DNA from: Halorussus pelagicus
Lineage (GTDB): Archaea > Halobacteriota > Halobacteria > Halobacteriales > Haladaptataceae
Direction of reading: 5' to 3'
Length of the DNA stretch: 64,000 bases
Assembly (NCBI RefSeq): GCF_004087835.1
Contig: NZ_CP035119.1
Location: 806,001-870,000, forward strand
Shown here: positions 32,899-40,732 of the stretch, one piece after another
Layout of the letters: every line of letters starts with the position of its first letter
Numbering within the stretch: the first letter of the stretch is position 1
The notes under the pieces: model-generated
What the model was told of the DNA's origin: nothing
The model's database searches: none
Seen by the model: only the letters and a program-made list of their open reading frames with translations
Position numbers and translations under genes: made by a program

Positions 32899-33527
32899 CA
32901 CGACCCTCCCGGCGTCGTCGTGCAGGCCGCCGAGGTCGAAACCGTCCCGGACTTGATGGCGTCGGGTCGAATCTGCACGTCGGTCCCCGTGGCGTTGCAC
33001 CAGAAGCGGTTCGGTTCGACGGTGACGGCCTTCTCGCGGCCGCCGATGCGGACCGTCACGTCGTAGGCGCGCCGCGCGTAGAAGACGACCGCGAGGGGTG
33101 CCCCGGCGGGGAACTCGGTCTCGGCGCGGTGGAGTCGCGCGCCGCCGGTCGCCACCTCGACCGCGATGGTGGTGGGGTCGCCGGTCAGGTTCCAGACCCA
33201 GACGTGGGGCGTCTCGTAGTGGCCGCCGGGCGTCTCGGGGCGTTCGCCGACGACCACGCCGCGAAACGGGTCGTAGGTATTGGATTCGATAGTCGGCGAG
33301 CGCGGGACGCCTCGCTCGCCGATAGCGGCGGGTTCGACCGCCTCGGCGGTCGGCGGGACCGCGGTGGTCGGCGTTCGGTCCGTTGTTGTCTCGGACGTGG
33401 ATTCGGTAGTCGTTCGCGTCGTCGCGGTCGTCTCGCCGGACGAGTCGCCGCCGGAGCCGAGACAGCCAGCGACGCCGAGAGTCACTCCGACGCCGCAGGT
33501 CCGCAGGAGAGCGCGTCTGGAGGGCAT
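32898..33527 (-). CDS. Secreted lipoprotein, first gene of a paralogous pair
   Basis: 209 residues from the ATG at 33527 (MPSRRALLRTCGVGVTLG). The twin-arginine motif SRRALLR and lipobox VAGC indicate Tat export and lipid anchoring. A Thr/Ser-rich linker (about residues 25-60) likely carries sugars. The folded part includes HVWVWNLTGDPTTIAVEV and YDVTVRIGGREKAVTVEPN, matching the VWLWNETDRNLEVAVEI and ITVGVPDRTETVEI segments of the following gene, with paired Cys near the end (RFWCNATGTDV and SAACTTT). It is probably a cell-surface protein; the ligand is unknown. Confidence 0.78.
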   Translation of the reverse strand: MPSRRALLRTCGVGVTLGVAGCLGSGGDSSGETTATTRTTTESTSETTTDRTPTTAVPPTAEAVEPAAIGERGVPRSPTIESNTYDPFRGVVVGERPETPGGHYETPHVWVWNLTGDPTTIAVEVATGGARLHRAETEFPAGAPLAVVFYARRAYDVTVRIGGREKAVTVEPNRFWCNATGTDVQIRPDAIKSGTVSTSAACTTTPGGS

Positions 33528-33737
33528 AACCGGGAGGTGGCCGTCAGCCGACAAGTGTCTTGTGTCGCCGGGAACAAGCATCCATTCCGCGTTTCGCGCG
33601 TCTAAGCCGACCCTACCTGTCGATACTTGCCGGATAACAAAGGCTTCGCTCGCCCACCGTCCTCGTGGGGGTGGCACGCAGGGCGGCGCTCGGCGACCGG
33701 GGAGTTCGTCGGGTCGCCGACCCGGCGTGTCGGACAC

Positions 33738-33863
33738 ATGTCCGAGGGATGGGGCGACTACGAAACTATCTTCTGTTCGAACGGCTGGATAGAAATCCGG
33801 AACAGCGACGAGACCGACCACCAGTGGATAGCCAGCGATACGCCGGTATCCATCGACCGATGA
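33738..33863 (+). CDS. Haloarchaeal micro-protein
   Basis: 41 residues: MSEGWGDYETIFCSNGW at the start and HQWIASDTPVSIDR at the end. The pattern (a Cys-Ser-Asn-Gly-Trp core and a conserved-looking WIASDTPV end) resembles small uncharacterised proteins that recur in haloarchaea; I cannot name the family with certainty. Translation from 33738 gives a haloarchaeal-like acidic peptide and the stop overlaps the ATG of the next gene (ATGA), supporting both as real. The upstream 200 bases contain the promoter-like CGGATAACAAAG at about 33629, also seen before the gene at 36281. Confidence 0.6.
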   Translation: MSEGWGDYETIFCSNGWIEIRNSDETDHQWIASDTPVSIDR

Positions 33864-34054
33864 CGGTCGCCACGGGAGTTCCGGTGGTTGCTACCAGTCT
33901 CCCGGCAGATGCGACGGGAGTATCGGCAGTCGCCGCAGGGCCGATTTCGGCGTGGTCGATACTCGTCGTCGTCGGCTGGCTCGTCGTCGTGGCACTCGTT
34001 TGGGCACTGGTCTTCGCGTACGGTCGCCGAGAGAAGCGGGAGTCGCACCACTGA
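33860..34054 (+). CDS. Single-helix membrane micro-protein
   Basis: 64 residues from the ATG at 33860, overlapping the preceding stop by four bases. A short Ala/Val/Ser-rich stretch leads to one membrane helix (ILVVVGWLVVVALVWALVF, about residues 35-53) and a basic tail (YGRREKRESHH) that should face the cytoplasm. It is probably co-translated with the 41-residue micro-protein. No function can be assigned. It is convergent with purQ (29-base gap). Confidence 0.6.
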   Translation: MTVATGVPVVATSLPADATGVSAVAAGPISAWSILVVVGWLVVVALVWALVFAYGRREKRESHH

Positions 34055-34083
34055 GCGACTCGCAGACGAGTCCCGAGTCCGTC

Positions 34084-34761
34084 TCAGGTCTCGAACCCGC
34101 GGAGGATTCCCTGTCCGTCGGTACCGCCGATGTCGGGGAGCGAGATACGCTCGGGGTGGGGCATCAGCACCGCCACGTTCTTCGAGTGGCCGAGGACGCC
34201 AGCGACGTTCTCCTTCGAGCCGTTGGGGTTGGCCTCGTCGGTGACCGCGCCCGTCTCGTCGCAGTACCGGAAGAGGATGCGATTCTCGTCGTTCAGTTCC
34301 GCGAGGTGGTCGTCGGTCACTTCGAACCGACCCTCGCCGTGGGCGATGGGCAACTCGACGACCTCACCTTCCTCGTAGTTGGCAGTCCACGGCGTGTCGG
34401 CGTTCTCGACGCGGACGTGGACGCGCTCGCACTGGAAGCGCGCGGAGGCGTTGGTGGTGAACGCGCCGGGCGTGAGCCGCGACTCCGAGCCGATTTGGGC
34501 ACCGTTGCAGACGCCCAGAACTGGCACGCCGTCGTCGGCGGCCTCCCGAATCTCGGCCATGATGGGGCTGTTCGCGGCGATTGCGCCCGCCCGGAGATAG
34601 TCGCCGTAGGAGAACCCGCCGGGGAGCATGATGCCGGTTGGGTCCGCCGGGAGACCGTCCTCGTGCCAGACGAGTTCGGCGTCGATGTCGAGGTGGGCGA
34701 GCGCGCGCCGGGCGTCCCGGTCGCAGTTGCTACCGCCGAATTGGACGATGGCGACGGTCAT
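34084..34761 (-). CDS. purQ: Phosphoribosylformylglycinamidine synthase, glutaminase subunit
   Basis: 225 residues. PurQ supplies ammonia from glutamine to PurL for the fourth step of IMP synthesis. The class I amidotransferase triad is visible: nucleophilic Cys in VLGVCNGAQIG (about residue 86) and the His-Glu pair in LMPHPERI near the C-terminus; the oxyanion region is MLPGGFSYGDYLRAG. The gene overlaps purS by four bases (ATGA), giving tight coupling of the small and glutaminase subunits. The purL partner is not in the window. Confidence 0.96.
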   Translation of the reverse strand: MTVAIVQFGGSNCDRDARRALAHLDIDAELVWHEDGLPADPTGIMLPGGFSYGDYLRAGAIAANSPIMAEIREAADDGVPVLGVCNGAQIGSESRLTPGAFTTNASARFQCERVHVRVENADTPWTANYEEGEVVELPIAHGEGRFEVTDDHLAELNDENRILFRYCDETGAVTDEANPNGSKENVAGVLGHSKNVAVLMPHPERISLPDIGGTDGQGILRGFET

Positions 34762-35012
34762 TCTCGGGATTCGACCTCGATGTCGTAGTCGTGGATGGTC
34801 GGATTCGCCAGTAGGCGCTCGGCCATCTCGTCGGCGCGCTCGGCGGCGTCGTCCGCCGATTCGGCGTCGAGGTCCAACTCGAACCGGTCGGCCGAGCGGA
34901 GGTGGTCCAACTCGAAGCCGAGTCGCTGTAGGGCCTGCTTGGTCGTCTCTGCCTCGGGGTCGAGGACGCCCTCCTTCAGGCGGACCGTGACCGTGGCGGT
35001 GTAGGCAGTCAT
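34758..35012 (-). CDS. purS: Phosphoribosylformylglycinamidine synthase, PurS subunit
   Basis: 84 residues (MTAYTATVTVRLKEGVLDPE). PurS bridges PurQ and PurL in the three-part FGAM synthase of archaea and Gram-positive bacteria. Conserved elements are VRLKEGVLDPEAETTKQALQ and the final NPTIHDYDIEVE strand. The start at 35012 has a TATA-like CTTTTGAG about 29 nt upstream; an in-frame ATG at 35033 with another box (GCATTTATGC, 35074-35084) is an alternative. A 7-bp dyad at 35054-35072 lies between the two promoters. Confidence 0.93.
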   Translation of the reverse strand: MTAYTATVTVRLKEGVLDPEAETTKQALQRLGFELDHLRSADRFELDLDAESADDAAERADEMAERLLANPTIHDYDIEVESRE

Positions 35013-35053
35013 CGCTTCGAGATGGTCGTTCATGCTCAAAAGCCCTTTCGGAA

Positions 35054-35072
35054 TCCGTGGTCGTTCCACGGA
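35054..35072. promoter_or_regulatory. Dyad TCCGTGG-N5-CCACGGA in the purS promoter
   Basis: A perfect 7-bp inverted repeat with a 5-base spacer lies 42-60 bases upstream of the purS ATG. Its right half is part of CGTTCCACGGAC (35062-35073), which also occurs upstream of cetZ (50586-50597). It could be an operator for purine or growth control. Confidence 0.4.
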
Positions 35073-35110
35073 CGTGCATAAATGCGGGAATCTTGCGCCG
35101 AAGCGGTTCC

Positions 35111-35116
35111 TTTTAG
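35111..35116 (+). promoter_or_regulatory. TATA-like box for the purU transcript
   Basis: TTTTAG lies about 30 nt before the ATG of the purU leader ORF at 35144 and about 54 nt before purU itself, so transcription should begin just before the leader ORF. Confidence 0.5.
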
Positions 35117-35143
35117 CGTCGAGCGTTCTCAGACAGAGCAACG

Positions 35144-35170
35144 ATGTCTCCCGTGCAGGTGGTACGATGA
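35144..35170 (+). CDS. Short leader ORF overlapping the purU start
   Basis: Eight codons (MSPVQVVR) then TGA, which shares four bases with the purU ATG (ATGA). The leader ATG lies close to the expected transcript start given the TTTTAG box at 35111. The leader codes through AGGTGGT, the likely ribosome site of purU. Translation of the leader would bring ribosomes onto the purU start. A similar arrangement precedes purC. It may be regulatory; a functional peptide is unlikely at this length. Confidence 0.45.
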   Translation: MSPVQVVR

Positions 35171-36150
35171 CGCAGCGCGAACTGACCGAAATCACTGTCA
35201 TCGGCGACGACGACACCGGACTCGTCGCCCGCGTCACGAGTCTCCTCTTCGAGCGCGGAATCAACATCGAGGACTTGGACCAAGCGGTCCGCGACGACCT
35301 CTTCCGGATGACGATGCGCGTCGATACCGCCGGGATGGAGACCACCCGCGACGCGCTCCGCGCGGACCTCGGCGAACTCGGCGACGACCTCGGCGTGGAC
35401 GTTCGGGTCCGGTTCCCCGACGACCGCGAGACCAAGCGCATCGCAGTGCTGGTCACCAAGGAAAGTCACTGCCTGCGGCGACTCTGCGAGGCCGAGGCGG
35501 ACCTCGACGCCGAGATTTCGGTCGTCATCGGGAACCACCCGGACCTCGAATCGGTCGCCGAAGAGTACGACGTTCCCTTCCACGACATCGGCGACGCGCA
35601 GGGCAACGCCGACGAGGAACATCTGCTCGATTTGCTCGGGGAGTACGACGCCGACCTCGTGGTGCTGGCCCGCTACATGCGCATCCTCGGGCCGAACGTC
35701 GTCTTCCGCTACGAGGGCCGCATCATCAACGTCCACCCGAGCCTCCTGCCCGCGTTCCCCGGCGCGAAGGCCTACCGGCAGGCCAAGGAGGCGGGCGTCA
35801 GGTTGGCGGGCGTGACCGCCCACTACGTCACGACCGACCTCGACCAAGGTCCCATCGTCGCCCAGCGCGCGTTCAACGTGCCCGACGGCGCGAGCGTCGA
35901 GACGCTGAAAGAGCGTGGCCAACCCCTCGAAGCCGACGTGTTGCTGGAGGCGGTTCGTCTCCACCTCGGCGACGACCTGTCCATCCACCGCGGCCGGACC
36001 AAACTCCGAGATGACGCCGCGGAGGTGGCGACTGGCGCGAGCGACGACTCGGCCTATCAACTCGGCATGCCGCCCGAACTCGACCGAGCGACGCCGGACG
36101 AACCGACCGACGAGCGACTGGTCGCGCCCCCGGAGACGAGCGACGACTGA
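35167..36150 (+). CDS. purU: Formyltetrahydrofolate deformylase / PurN-like formyltransferase with ACT domain
   Basis: 327 residues. An N-terminal ACT domain (ITVIGDDDTGLVARVTSLLFE, residues about 7-80) precedes a formyltransferase domain with the catalytic triad region: INVHPSLLPAFPGAKAY (Asn, His) and HYVTTDLDQGPIVAQ (Asp). PurU releases formate from 10-formyl-THF; a role as glycinamide ribonucleotide formyltransferase is an alternative in archaea. A C-terminal acidic extension of about 45 residues is unusual for bacterial PurU. The ATG at 35167 has GCAGGTGGTACG before it. It is divergent from purS-purQ. Confidence 0.88.
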   Translation: MTQRELTEITVIGDDDTGLVARVTSLLFERGINIEDLDQAVRDDLFRMTMRVDTAGMETTRDALRADLGELGDDLGVDVRVRFPDDRETKRIAVLVTKESHCLRRLCEAEADLDAEISVVIGNHPDLESVAEEYDVPFHDIGDAQGNADEEHLLDLLGEYDADLVVLARYMRILGPNVVFRYEGRIINVHPSLLPAFPGAKAYRQAKEAGVRLAGVTAHYVTTDLDQGPIVAQRAFNVPDGASVETLKERGQPLEADVLLEAVRLHLGDDLSIHRGRTKLRDDAAEVATGASDDSAYQLGMPPELDRATPDEPTDERLVAPPETSDD

Positions 36151-36280
36151 GAACCCTCGTCGTACTGCTCCTTTCAGCCTCGGTCTGTGGCTCCCTCCTG
36201 CGATTCGCCGAGCGGTAACGCCGCGATGGCCGCCTCTAGTCTCCGGATAACAAAGACGGTTCATCGCCAACCGCGACTCA

Positions 36281-37678
36281 ATGCGTTTTCGGGACGCCGT
36301 TAGGGTGTTGTTCGTCGGTATCGTCGTCGCGTCGGCGTTCGTGTTCGCCTCGGGCTATCTCTCCGCCGAGACCACCTCGTCCTCGTCCGGACGGCCGACG
36401 TTCGACGCGTCTCCCAGAGAGGGAATCACGGTGGTCGCCACCGACTCGAACACATGGATGGGCGAGGCCAGCGACGGGCCGCGAGCGCGGGCCGAACTCG
36501 TCGCGTTCGCACCCAACGGCAGCGTGATGTACTACAACGATTCGCACACGCGCTACTGGGATGTGGACCCCGTGCAGGGCGCAGAGACGACCGTCGAGTA
36601 CGTCGCGGCCGACCACCTCAACGCCTCGGAGTGCCACGCGACGACGCCCTGCACGCGGAACGTGGTCGAGCGCGCTAACCTCTCGACCGGCGAGGTGACG
36701 CGCCTCTACGGCCGCATCACGCCGGGCAAGCACTCGACGCGGTGGCACGACGCGGACCGATTGGACGAGGATAGCTTGGTCGTCGCCGACATTGCGCAGG
36801 ACCGGGTGTACGTCGTCAACACGACCAGCGAACTCATCGAGTGGGAGTGGGACGCCCAGCGCGACTACTCGACGGCGAGCGGCGGGCCGTACCCCGAGGA
36901 CTGGACGCACCTCAACGACGTGGAGGTGCTGGCCGACGGCACCATCATGGCCAGCCTGCGCAATCAGGACCAAGTGGTGTTCTTGAACCGCGAGACCGGC
37001 TTACAGGAGAACCGGACGCTCGGCGAGGACGGCGACCACGACACCATCTACGAACAGCACAACCCCGACTACATCAACGCCGCCGACGGCGGTCCCGCAG
37101 TTCTCATCGGCGACTCGGAGAACAACCGCGTGGTCGAGTACCAGCGCGAGGGCGGCGAGTGGACCCAGTCGTGGGTCTGGCAGGACGCTCGCACCCAGTG
37201 GCCGCGCGACGCCGACCGCCTGCCCAACGGCAACACGCTCGTTACCGACTCGAACGGCAACCGCGTCGTCGAGGTGAATCGGCAGGGCGAAGTCGTCTGG
37301 AGCGTGGACATCGCGTTTCCCTACGAGTCCGAGCGCCTGAACACCGGCGACGAGAGTACCGGCGGTCCCGCCGCGGCGGAGGCGGGCCTCCAGTCCAGAA
37401 CCGGCGGCGGCGCGAGTCTGGGCGACTCCGCCGGACAGACGGCGGCGACCGAATCGGCCGGTCCGCTCGACCGAGCGTGGGCGGTCGTCAGGGACCTGCT
37501 CCCCGGCCGGACCGCCAACGGCTTGATGTACGTCACGCCGGTCTGGATGGGCGGCCCGGAGGTGCTGGCGCTCGCGGCGGCGCTCCTGACGCTGGTGGTC
37601 TGGGTCGTCTGCGAGGCTTACTGGTCGTCGTGGCGCGCGTCGGTTCACTCGCCGGTGTCGATTTCGCGGCGGAAGTGA
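36281..37678 (+). CDS. Membrane-anchored arylsulfotransferase-like beta-propeller protein
   Basis: 465 residues. A signal-anchor helix (VLFVGIVVASAFVFASGYL, residues 9-27) is followed by an extracytoplasmic beta-propeller with repeated blades, for example HDADRLDEDSLVVADIAQDRV, HLNDVEVLADGTIMASLRN and DADRLPNGNTLVTDSNGNRVVEV. These resemble the arylsulfotransferase (ASST)/PQQ-like propeller family in haloarchaea. A Gly/Thr/Ser-rich linker (about 360-400) leads to a C-terminal membrane helix (VLALAAALLTLVVWVVC) and a basic tail. The catalytic His of true arylsulfotransferases cannot be placed with confidence. A TATA-like ATAACA about 30 nt upstream fits the ATG at 36281. Confidence 0.8.
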   Translation: MRFRDAVRVLFVGIVVASAFVFASGYLSAETTSSSSGRPTFDASPREGITVVATDSNTWMGEASDGPRARAELVAFAPNGSVMYYNDSHTRYWDVDPVQGAETTVEYVAADHLNASECHATTPCTRNVVERANLSTGEVTRLYGRITPGKHSTRWHDADRLDEDSLVVADIAQDRVYVVNTTSELIEWEWDAQRDYSTASGGPYPEDWTHLNDVEVLADGTIMASLRNQDQVVFLNRETGLQENRTLGEDGDHDTIYEQHNPDYINAADGGPAVLIGDSENNRVVEYQREGGEWTQSWVWQDARTQWPRDADRLPNGNTLVTDSNGNRVVEVNRQGEVVWSVDIAFPYESERLNTGDESTGGPAAAEAGLQSRTGGGASLGDSAGQTAATESAGPLDRAWAVVRDLLPGRTANGLMYVTPVWMGGPEVLALAAALLTLVVWVVCEAYWSSWRASVHSPVSISRRK

Positions 37679-37709
37679 GTAGATGGGAAAGCAGTAGTCA
37701 GGAGAATCA

Positions 37710-37925
37710 CATCGTCGGCGCGCGCGAGCAACGCGTGCGAGGGATGAGGACCGCAGGTCGGAGCGAAGCGGAGACCGAGGACCGCAATCGGTTGGGGAGG
37801 ACGAGGGTGCGGTGCTGTGCGGGGCGGTATGATAGGAGTCGGCAGTAGCTAGCGCATTCTCGATGAAAGTACGGAGAAGCTAGCTACTGCCGATTCCAAG
37901 GAGTTGACCGCGACCGCCCCGCGAG
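37710..37925 (-). repeat. Dispersed intergenic repeat, copy 5 (reverse, with perfect inverted centre)
   Basis: GGCAGTAGCTAGC (37841-37853) and GCTAGCTACTGCC (37879-37891) form a perfect 13-bp inverted repeat around 25 bases that include GAAAGTACGGAGAA. To the left is a nearly complete reverse-oriented element ending in a GC-rich imperfect hairpin near 37715-37740. To the right is only the start of a forward element (AAGGAGTTGACCGCGACCGCCCCGC). GCAGGTCGGAGCG..GACCGAG (37753-37779) is identical over 27 bases to copy 6. It fills the gap between the convergent arylsulfotransferase-like and purC genes. Confidence 0.88.
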
Positions 37926-37980
37926 TTCGGATGTCAAGAAAGTACGCGAGAGTCGAGAATCAACTACCGAAAAGAACGTC

Positions 37981-39006
37981 TCAGAGGTCCCGAACCGCGC
38001 CCACAGCGTCCACCAGCGACGGGGCCTCGAACAGTTCTCGGCCGACGTAGGCGTTCGTCCCCGCCGCGTAGAGGTCGCTGGCGGCCTCGATAACCTCGTC
38101 GTCCAGCGATTCCGGCGACGCCTCGCAGAGCGATTTCCAGTCGGCAACGTCGCGCTTCTTGGCCTCCTGCTTGGCCGCATCGACCGCTTCGACCCACTCC
38201 GGTTGGGTGCGCTTGTGGTACTGGCGGACGAACTCCTTGCTGACCTGCTGGCCGTGGAAGGTAAAGCGGTTCTCGTCGAAGGTGCCCACCACGTCGGCGA
38301 CGCGAACCTCACCGTCAACGTACAGGCACTCGATTTTACCGTCCTCGTGGACCAGTTCGGCCTCGGCGGCCTGCTCGGTGACGACCCGGTTCACTTCGCG
38401 GGCGACTGCTTCCAGTTCCGTCACGTCGGCGAGTCCGGCGATGCGGTCGGCCTCGCGGCGCGAGAGGTAGCGGTCGCCCTCCTCGTACTTCGTCGAGAAC
38501 TCCACGATGGGTTCTTCGAGTTGGACGACGCCCTCGGGCCACTCCGCGAAGTCGAGACCGTGGTCCGCGGGGTCGGTGCGCCGCCGGAGACTCGACCCCA
38601 CGGGGACGCTGTTCCGGAAGACGATTTCGAGCGGAATCAGGAAGTTGTCGCCCGCCGCCTCGTGGTAGGCGTCGTAGTCGTAGCTCCGGCCCTCGTGGGG
38701 CAGGTCGGGTACTTGGGTCAAGTCGATGGCCATCTCGGTCGGCGGGACCTCGGTCTCGGCGAGCGGGACGACCTCGCCGGTCTCCTCGCTGACCACTCCC
38801 CGATAGTGAGTCGGCACGCCCGCCGCTTCCAGCAACTCGAAGTTGAACGCGCCCATCGCGCAGAGACTCGCGCCCTTGTCGGGAATCTCGTCGGGCATCT
38901 TCCCCCAGTCGAAGACCGAGTAGTCGTCGGTGAAGACGAACGACCCGCGCCCGAGCGTGGTCGCGGTCGGTTCGCGCTCGATGCGGAACTCCTTGACGCT
39001 GGTCAC
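37981..39006 (-). CDS. purC: Phosphoribosylaminoimidazole-succinocarboxamide synthase
   Basis: 341 residues from a GTG at 39006 ([14 protein letters not shown]), the usual start and length for haloarchaeal SAICAR synthase. It condenses CAIR with aspartate using ATP. Family elements are [27 protein letters not shown] split by the phosphate loop, [16 protein letters not shown] and the C-terminal VREYH-equivalent [26 protein letters not shown], five bases before the GTG, is a good ribosome site. A 29-codon leader ORF from 39092 stops on this GTG. It is divergent from cofH. Confidence 0.94.
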   Translation of the reverse strand: MTSVKEFRIEREPTATTLGRGSFVFTDDYSVFDWGKMPDEIPDKGASLCAMGAFNFELLEAAGVPTHYRGVVSEETGEVVPLAETEVPPTEMAIDLTQVPDLPHEGRSYDYDAYHEAAGDNFLIPLEIVFRNSVPVGSSLRRRTDPADHGLDFAEWPEGVVQLEEPIVEFSTKYEEGDRYLSRREADRIAGLADVTELEAVAREVNRVVTEQAAEAELVHEDGKIECLYVDGEVRVADVVGTFDENRFTFHGQQVSKEFVRQYHKRTQPEWVEAVDAAKQEAKKRDVADWKSLCEASPESLDDEVIEAASDLYAAGTNAYVGRELFEAPSLVDAVGAVRDL

Positions 39007-39092
39007 CGTAACCACCTCGCGCTCGACGCCCGACTCGCGCCCGTCCCGGTATCACTCGCCTTGTCGCCGCGTGCCCCGTCGCTGTCGGTCAT
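39003..39092 (-). CDS. Leader ORF overlapping the purC start
   Basis: 29 codons ([18 protein letters not shown].., ending ARWLR) then TGA, which overlaps the purC GTG start as GTGA. The ATG at 39092 lies 26-27 nt below a TATA-like CTTAGT (39115-39122), exactly where a leaderless transcript should begin. The ORF encodes through GAGGTGGTTACG, the purC ribosome site. This matches the purU arrangement in form. It is acidic at first and basic at the end; no homology is recognised. A regulatory or coupling role is inferred. Confidence 0.5.
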   Translation of the reverse strand: MTDSDGARGDKASDTGTGASRASSARWLR

Positions 39093-39325
39093 GTGCGAGG
39101 GGTAGCCGCCGTCGGACTAAGGCGTTTCCATTCCCGTGCGTACTTTCTATCAATCACCCGCTCGAAATATGCACTTTCGCGCATTAGGTCGGGGTGGCGT
39201 CAGGATTTCCGACGACCAGTGAGGACCGCAACGACCCGCGACGACCGAGACCGCTCGTTCCGGACGGCGGCAACCCCCTGCCGTAACCCGTCGGTTTTTA
39301 TCGCTCCCGGTCCTCATCACGGGTG
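39007..39325. other. Divergent purC/cofH promoter region
   Basis: The 319-base gap contains the purC leader ORF and its TATA-like CTTAGT (39115-39122), an AT-rich patch at 39140-39186 (ACTTTCTATCAATCA.., GAAATATGCACTTTCGCGCA), and the cofH TATA box at 39295-39301. The patch has a small imperfect inverted repeat around TGCACTTTCGCGCA. Otherwise nothing coding is seen. Confidence 0.45.
39295..39301 (+). promoter_or_regulatory. TATA box for cofH
   Basis: TTTTTAT is centred 28 nt before the ATG at 39326, so cofH is probably leaderless and starts at the second (ATG) rather than the preceding GTG codon. Confidence 0.55.
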
Positions 39326-40717
39326 ATGGAAGACGCGGCCCGGACGAACGTTCCGCGAGGAGAGTTCGACTTCGAGTACGTGCCCGAGACCGACCAGTCG
39401 TTCGAGAACGCACTGGCGAAAGCCAGCGATGGCGAGCGCCTGAGCGTCGCCGACGGCATCGAACTCATGACGACCGGCACCGACCGCGAGGGTATCCACT
39501 TAGACCGGAAAGAGCGGGTGCTGGAGACCGCCGACCGCCGCCGGGCCGAGGTCGTCGGCGAGGGCGTCACCTTCGTCGCCAACCTGAACAACAACGTCAC
39601 GACCGCGTGCAACACCGGATGTCTGTTCTGTAACTTCAAGAACACGGCTCAGGACTTCGAGACCGATAACGAGACCAACCACGGCGGATTCACCAAGACG
39701 CCCGAGGAGTCCCGCAAAATCGTCGAATCGGCCCGCGAGACGGGAATTTACGAGGTCACGTCGGTCAGCGGTCTCCACCCCGGTCTCGCGCTGGACGACG
39801 AACACCTCGAACTCTTGGAGGCGAGCGACCGCGGCGACCTGAACTACAAGTCGCCGTCGGCCTACGAGACCGACCCCGGCACCTACGTCGCCCAGATGGA
39901 GGCGATGAACGTCGGCGACGTTCACCTCCACTCGATGACTCCCGAGGAGGCCTACCACGCCCGAAGAGGGACCGACTGGTCCTACGAGGAGGTGTACCGC
40001 CGCCTGAAGGAGGCCGGACTCGACAGCGTTCCCGGCACCGCCGCCGAGATTCTGGTCGATGAAGTCCGGGGGGTTATCTGTCCCGGCAAAATCGGGAGCG
40101 ACGAGTGGGTCGAAGCGATGGAGGCCGCCGCAAAAGTCGGTCTCGACACGACCGCGACCATCATGTACGGCCACGTCGAGAACGAGGCCCACCGCGTGAT
40201 GCACCTGAAACGAATCCGGGATTTACAGGACCGAACGGACAACATCACGGAGTTCGTCCCGCTCTCGTTCGTCCACTCGAACACGCCGCTCGCCGAGCGC
40301 GGGATGGTGGAGGCGGGCGCGACGACCCACGAGGACGAACTCATGATAGCCGTCTCCAGACTCTTCCTCGACAATATCGAGAACATCCAGTCGTCGTGGG
40401 TCAAGTACGGCGACGAGCAGGGCCTGAAGATGCTCTCCTGTGGGGCGAACGACTTCATGGGCACCATCCTCAGCGAGGAAATCACGAAGCGGGCGGGCGG
40501 CGAGTTCGGCGAGGCCCGGTCGTTCGCGGAGTACGTCGAGATGATAACCGCCATCGGTCGGACGCCCGTCGAGCGTTCGACCGACTACCGACAGACCCGA
40601 GTTATCGACCCCTCGGACCCGCCGTTCGGCCCGGAGTTGGGTCCGGCGGCCGACGGGTCGCCGCTGGTCCCCGAGTCCGAGCGAACCGCCCCGGCCGAGT
40701 CGGTCGCCGACGACTGA
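39326..40717 (+). CDS. cofH: F420 synthesis, FO synthase subunit 2
   Basis: 463 residues. CofH uses a radical SAM reaction to join tyrosine to 5-amino-6-ribitylaminouracil; CofG then completes the deazaflavin FO. The cluster motif CNTGCLFC gives Cys95, Cys99 and Cys102. Other family elements are NLNNNVTTAC before it, SVSGLHPGL, MTPEEAYHARRG and SHSG-equivalent CGANDFMGTILSEE. The C-terminus has a longer acidic/Pro extension than in methanogens. The start at 39326 fits the TATA spacing. cofG and cofC are 4-8 kb downstream on the other strand. Confidence 0.95.
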   Translation: MEDAARTNVPRGEFDFEYVPETDQSFENALAKASDGERLSVADGIELMTTGTDREGIHLDRKERVLETADRRRAEVVGEGVTFVANLNNNVTTACNTGCLFCNFKNTAQDFETDNETNHGGFTKTPEESRKIVESARETGIYEVTSVSGLHPGLALDDEHLELLEASDRGDLNYKSPSAYETDPGTYVAQMEAMNVGDVHLHSMTPEEAYHARRGTDWSYEEVYRRLKEAGLDSVPGTAAEILVDEVRGVICPGKIGSDEWVEAMEAAAKVGLDTTATIMYGHVENEAHRVMHLKRIRDLQDRTDNITEFVPLSFVHSNTPLAERGMVEAGATTHEDELMIAVSRLFLDNIENIQSSWVKYGDEQGLKMLSCGANDFMGTILSEEITKRAGGEFGEARSFAEYVEMITAIGRTPVERSTDYRQTRVIDPSDPPFGPELGPAADGSPLVPESERTAPAESVADD

Positions 40718-40732
40718 GGAGTTCGACTGAAC

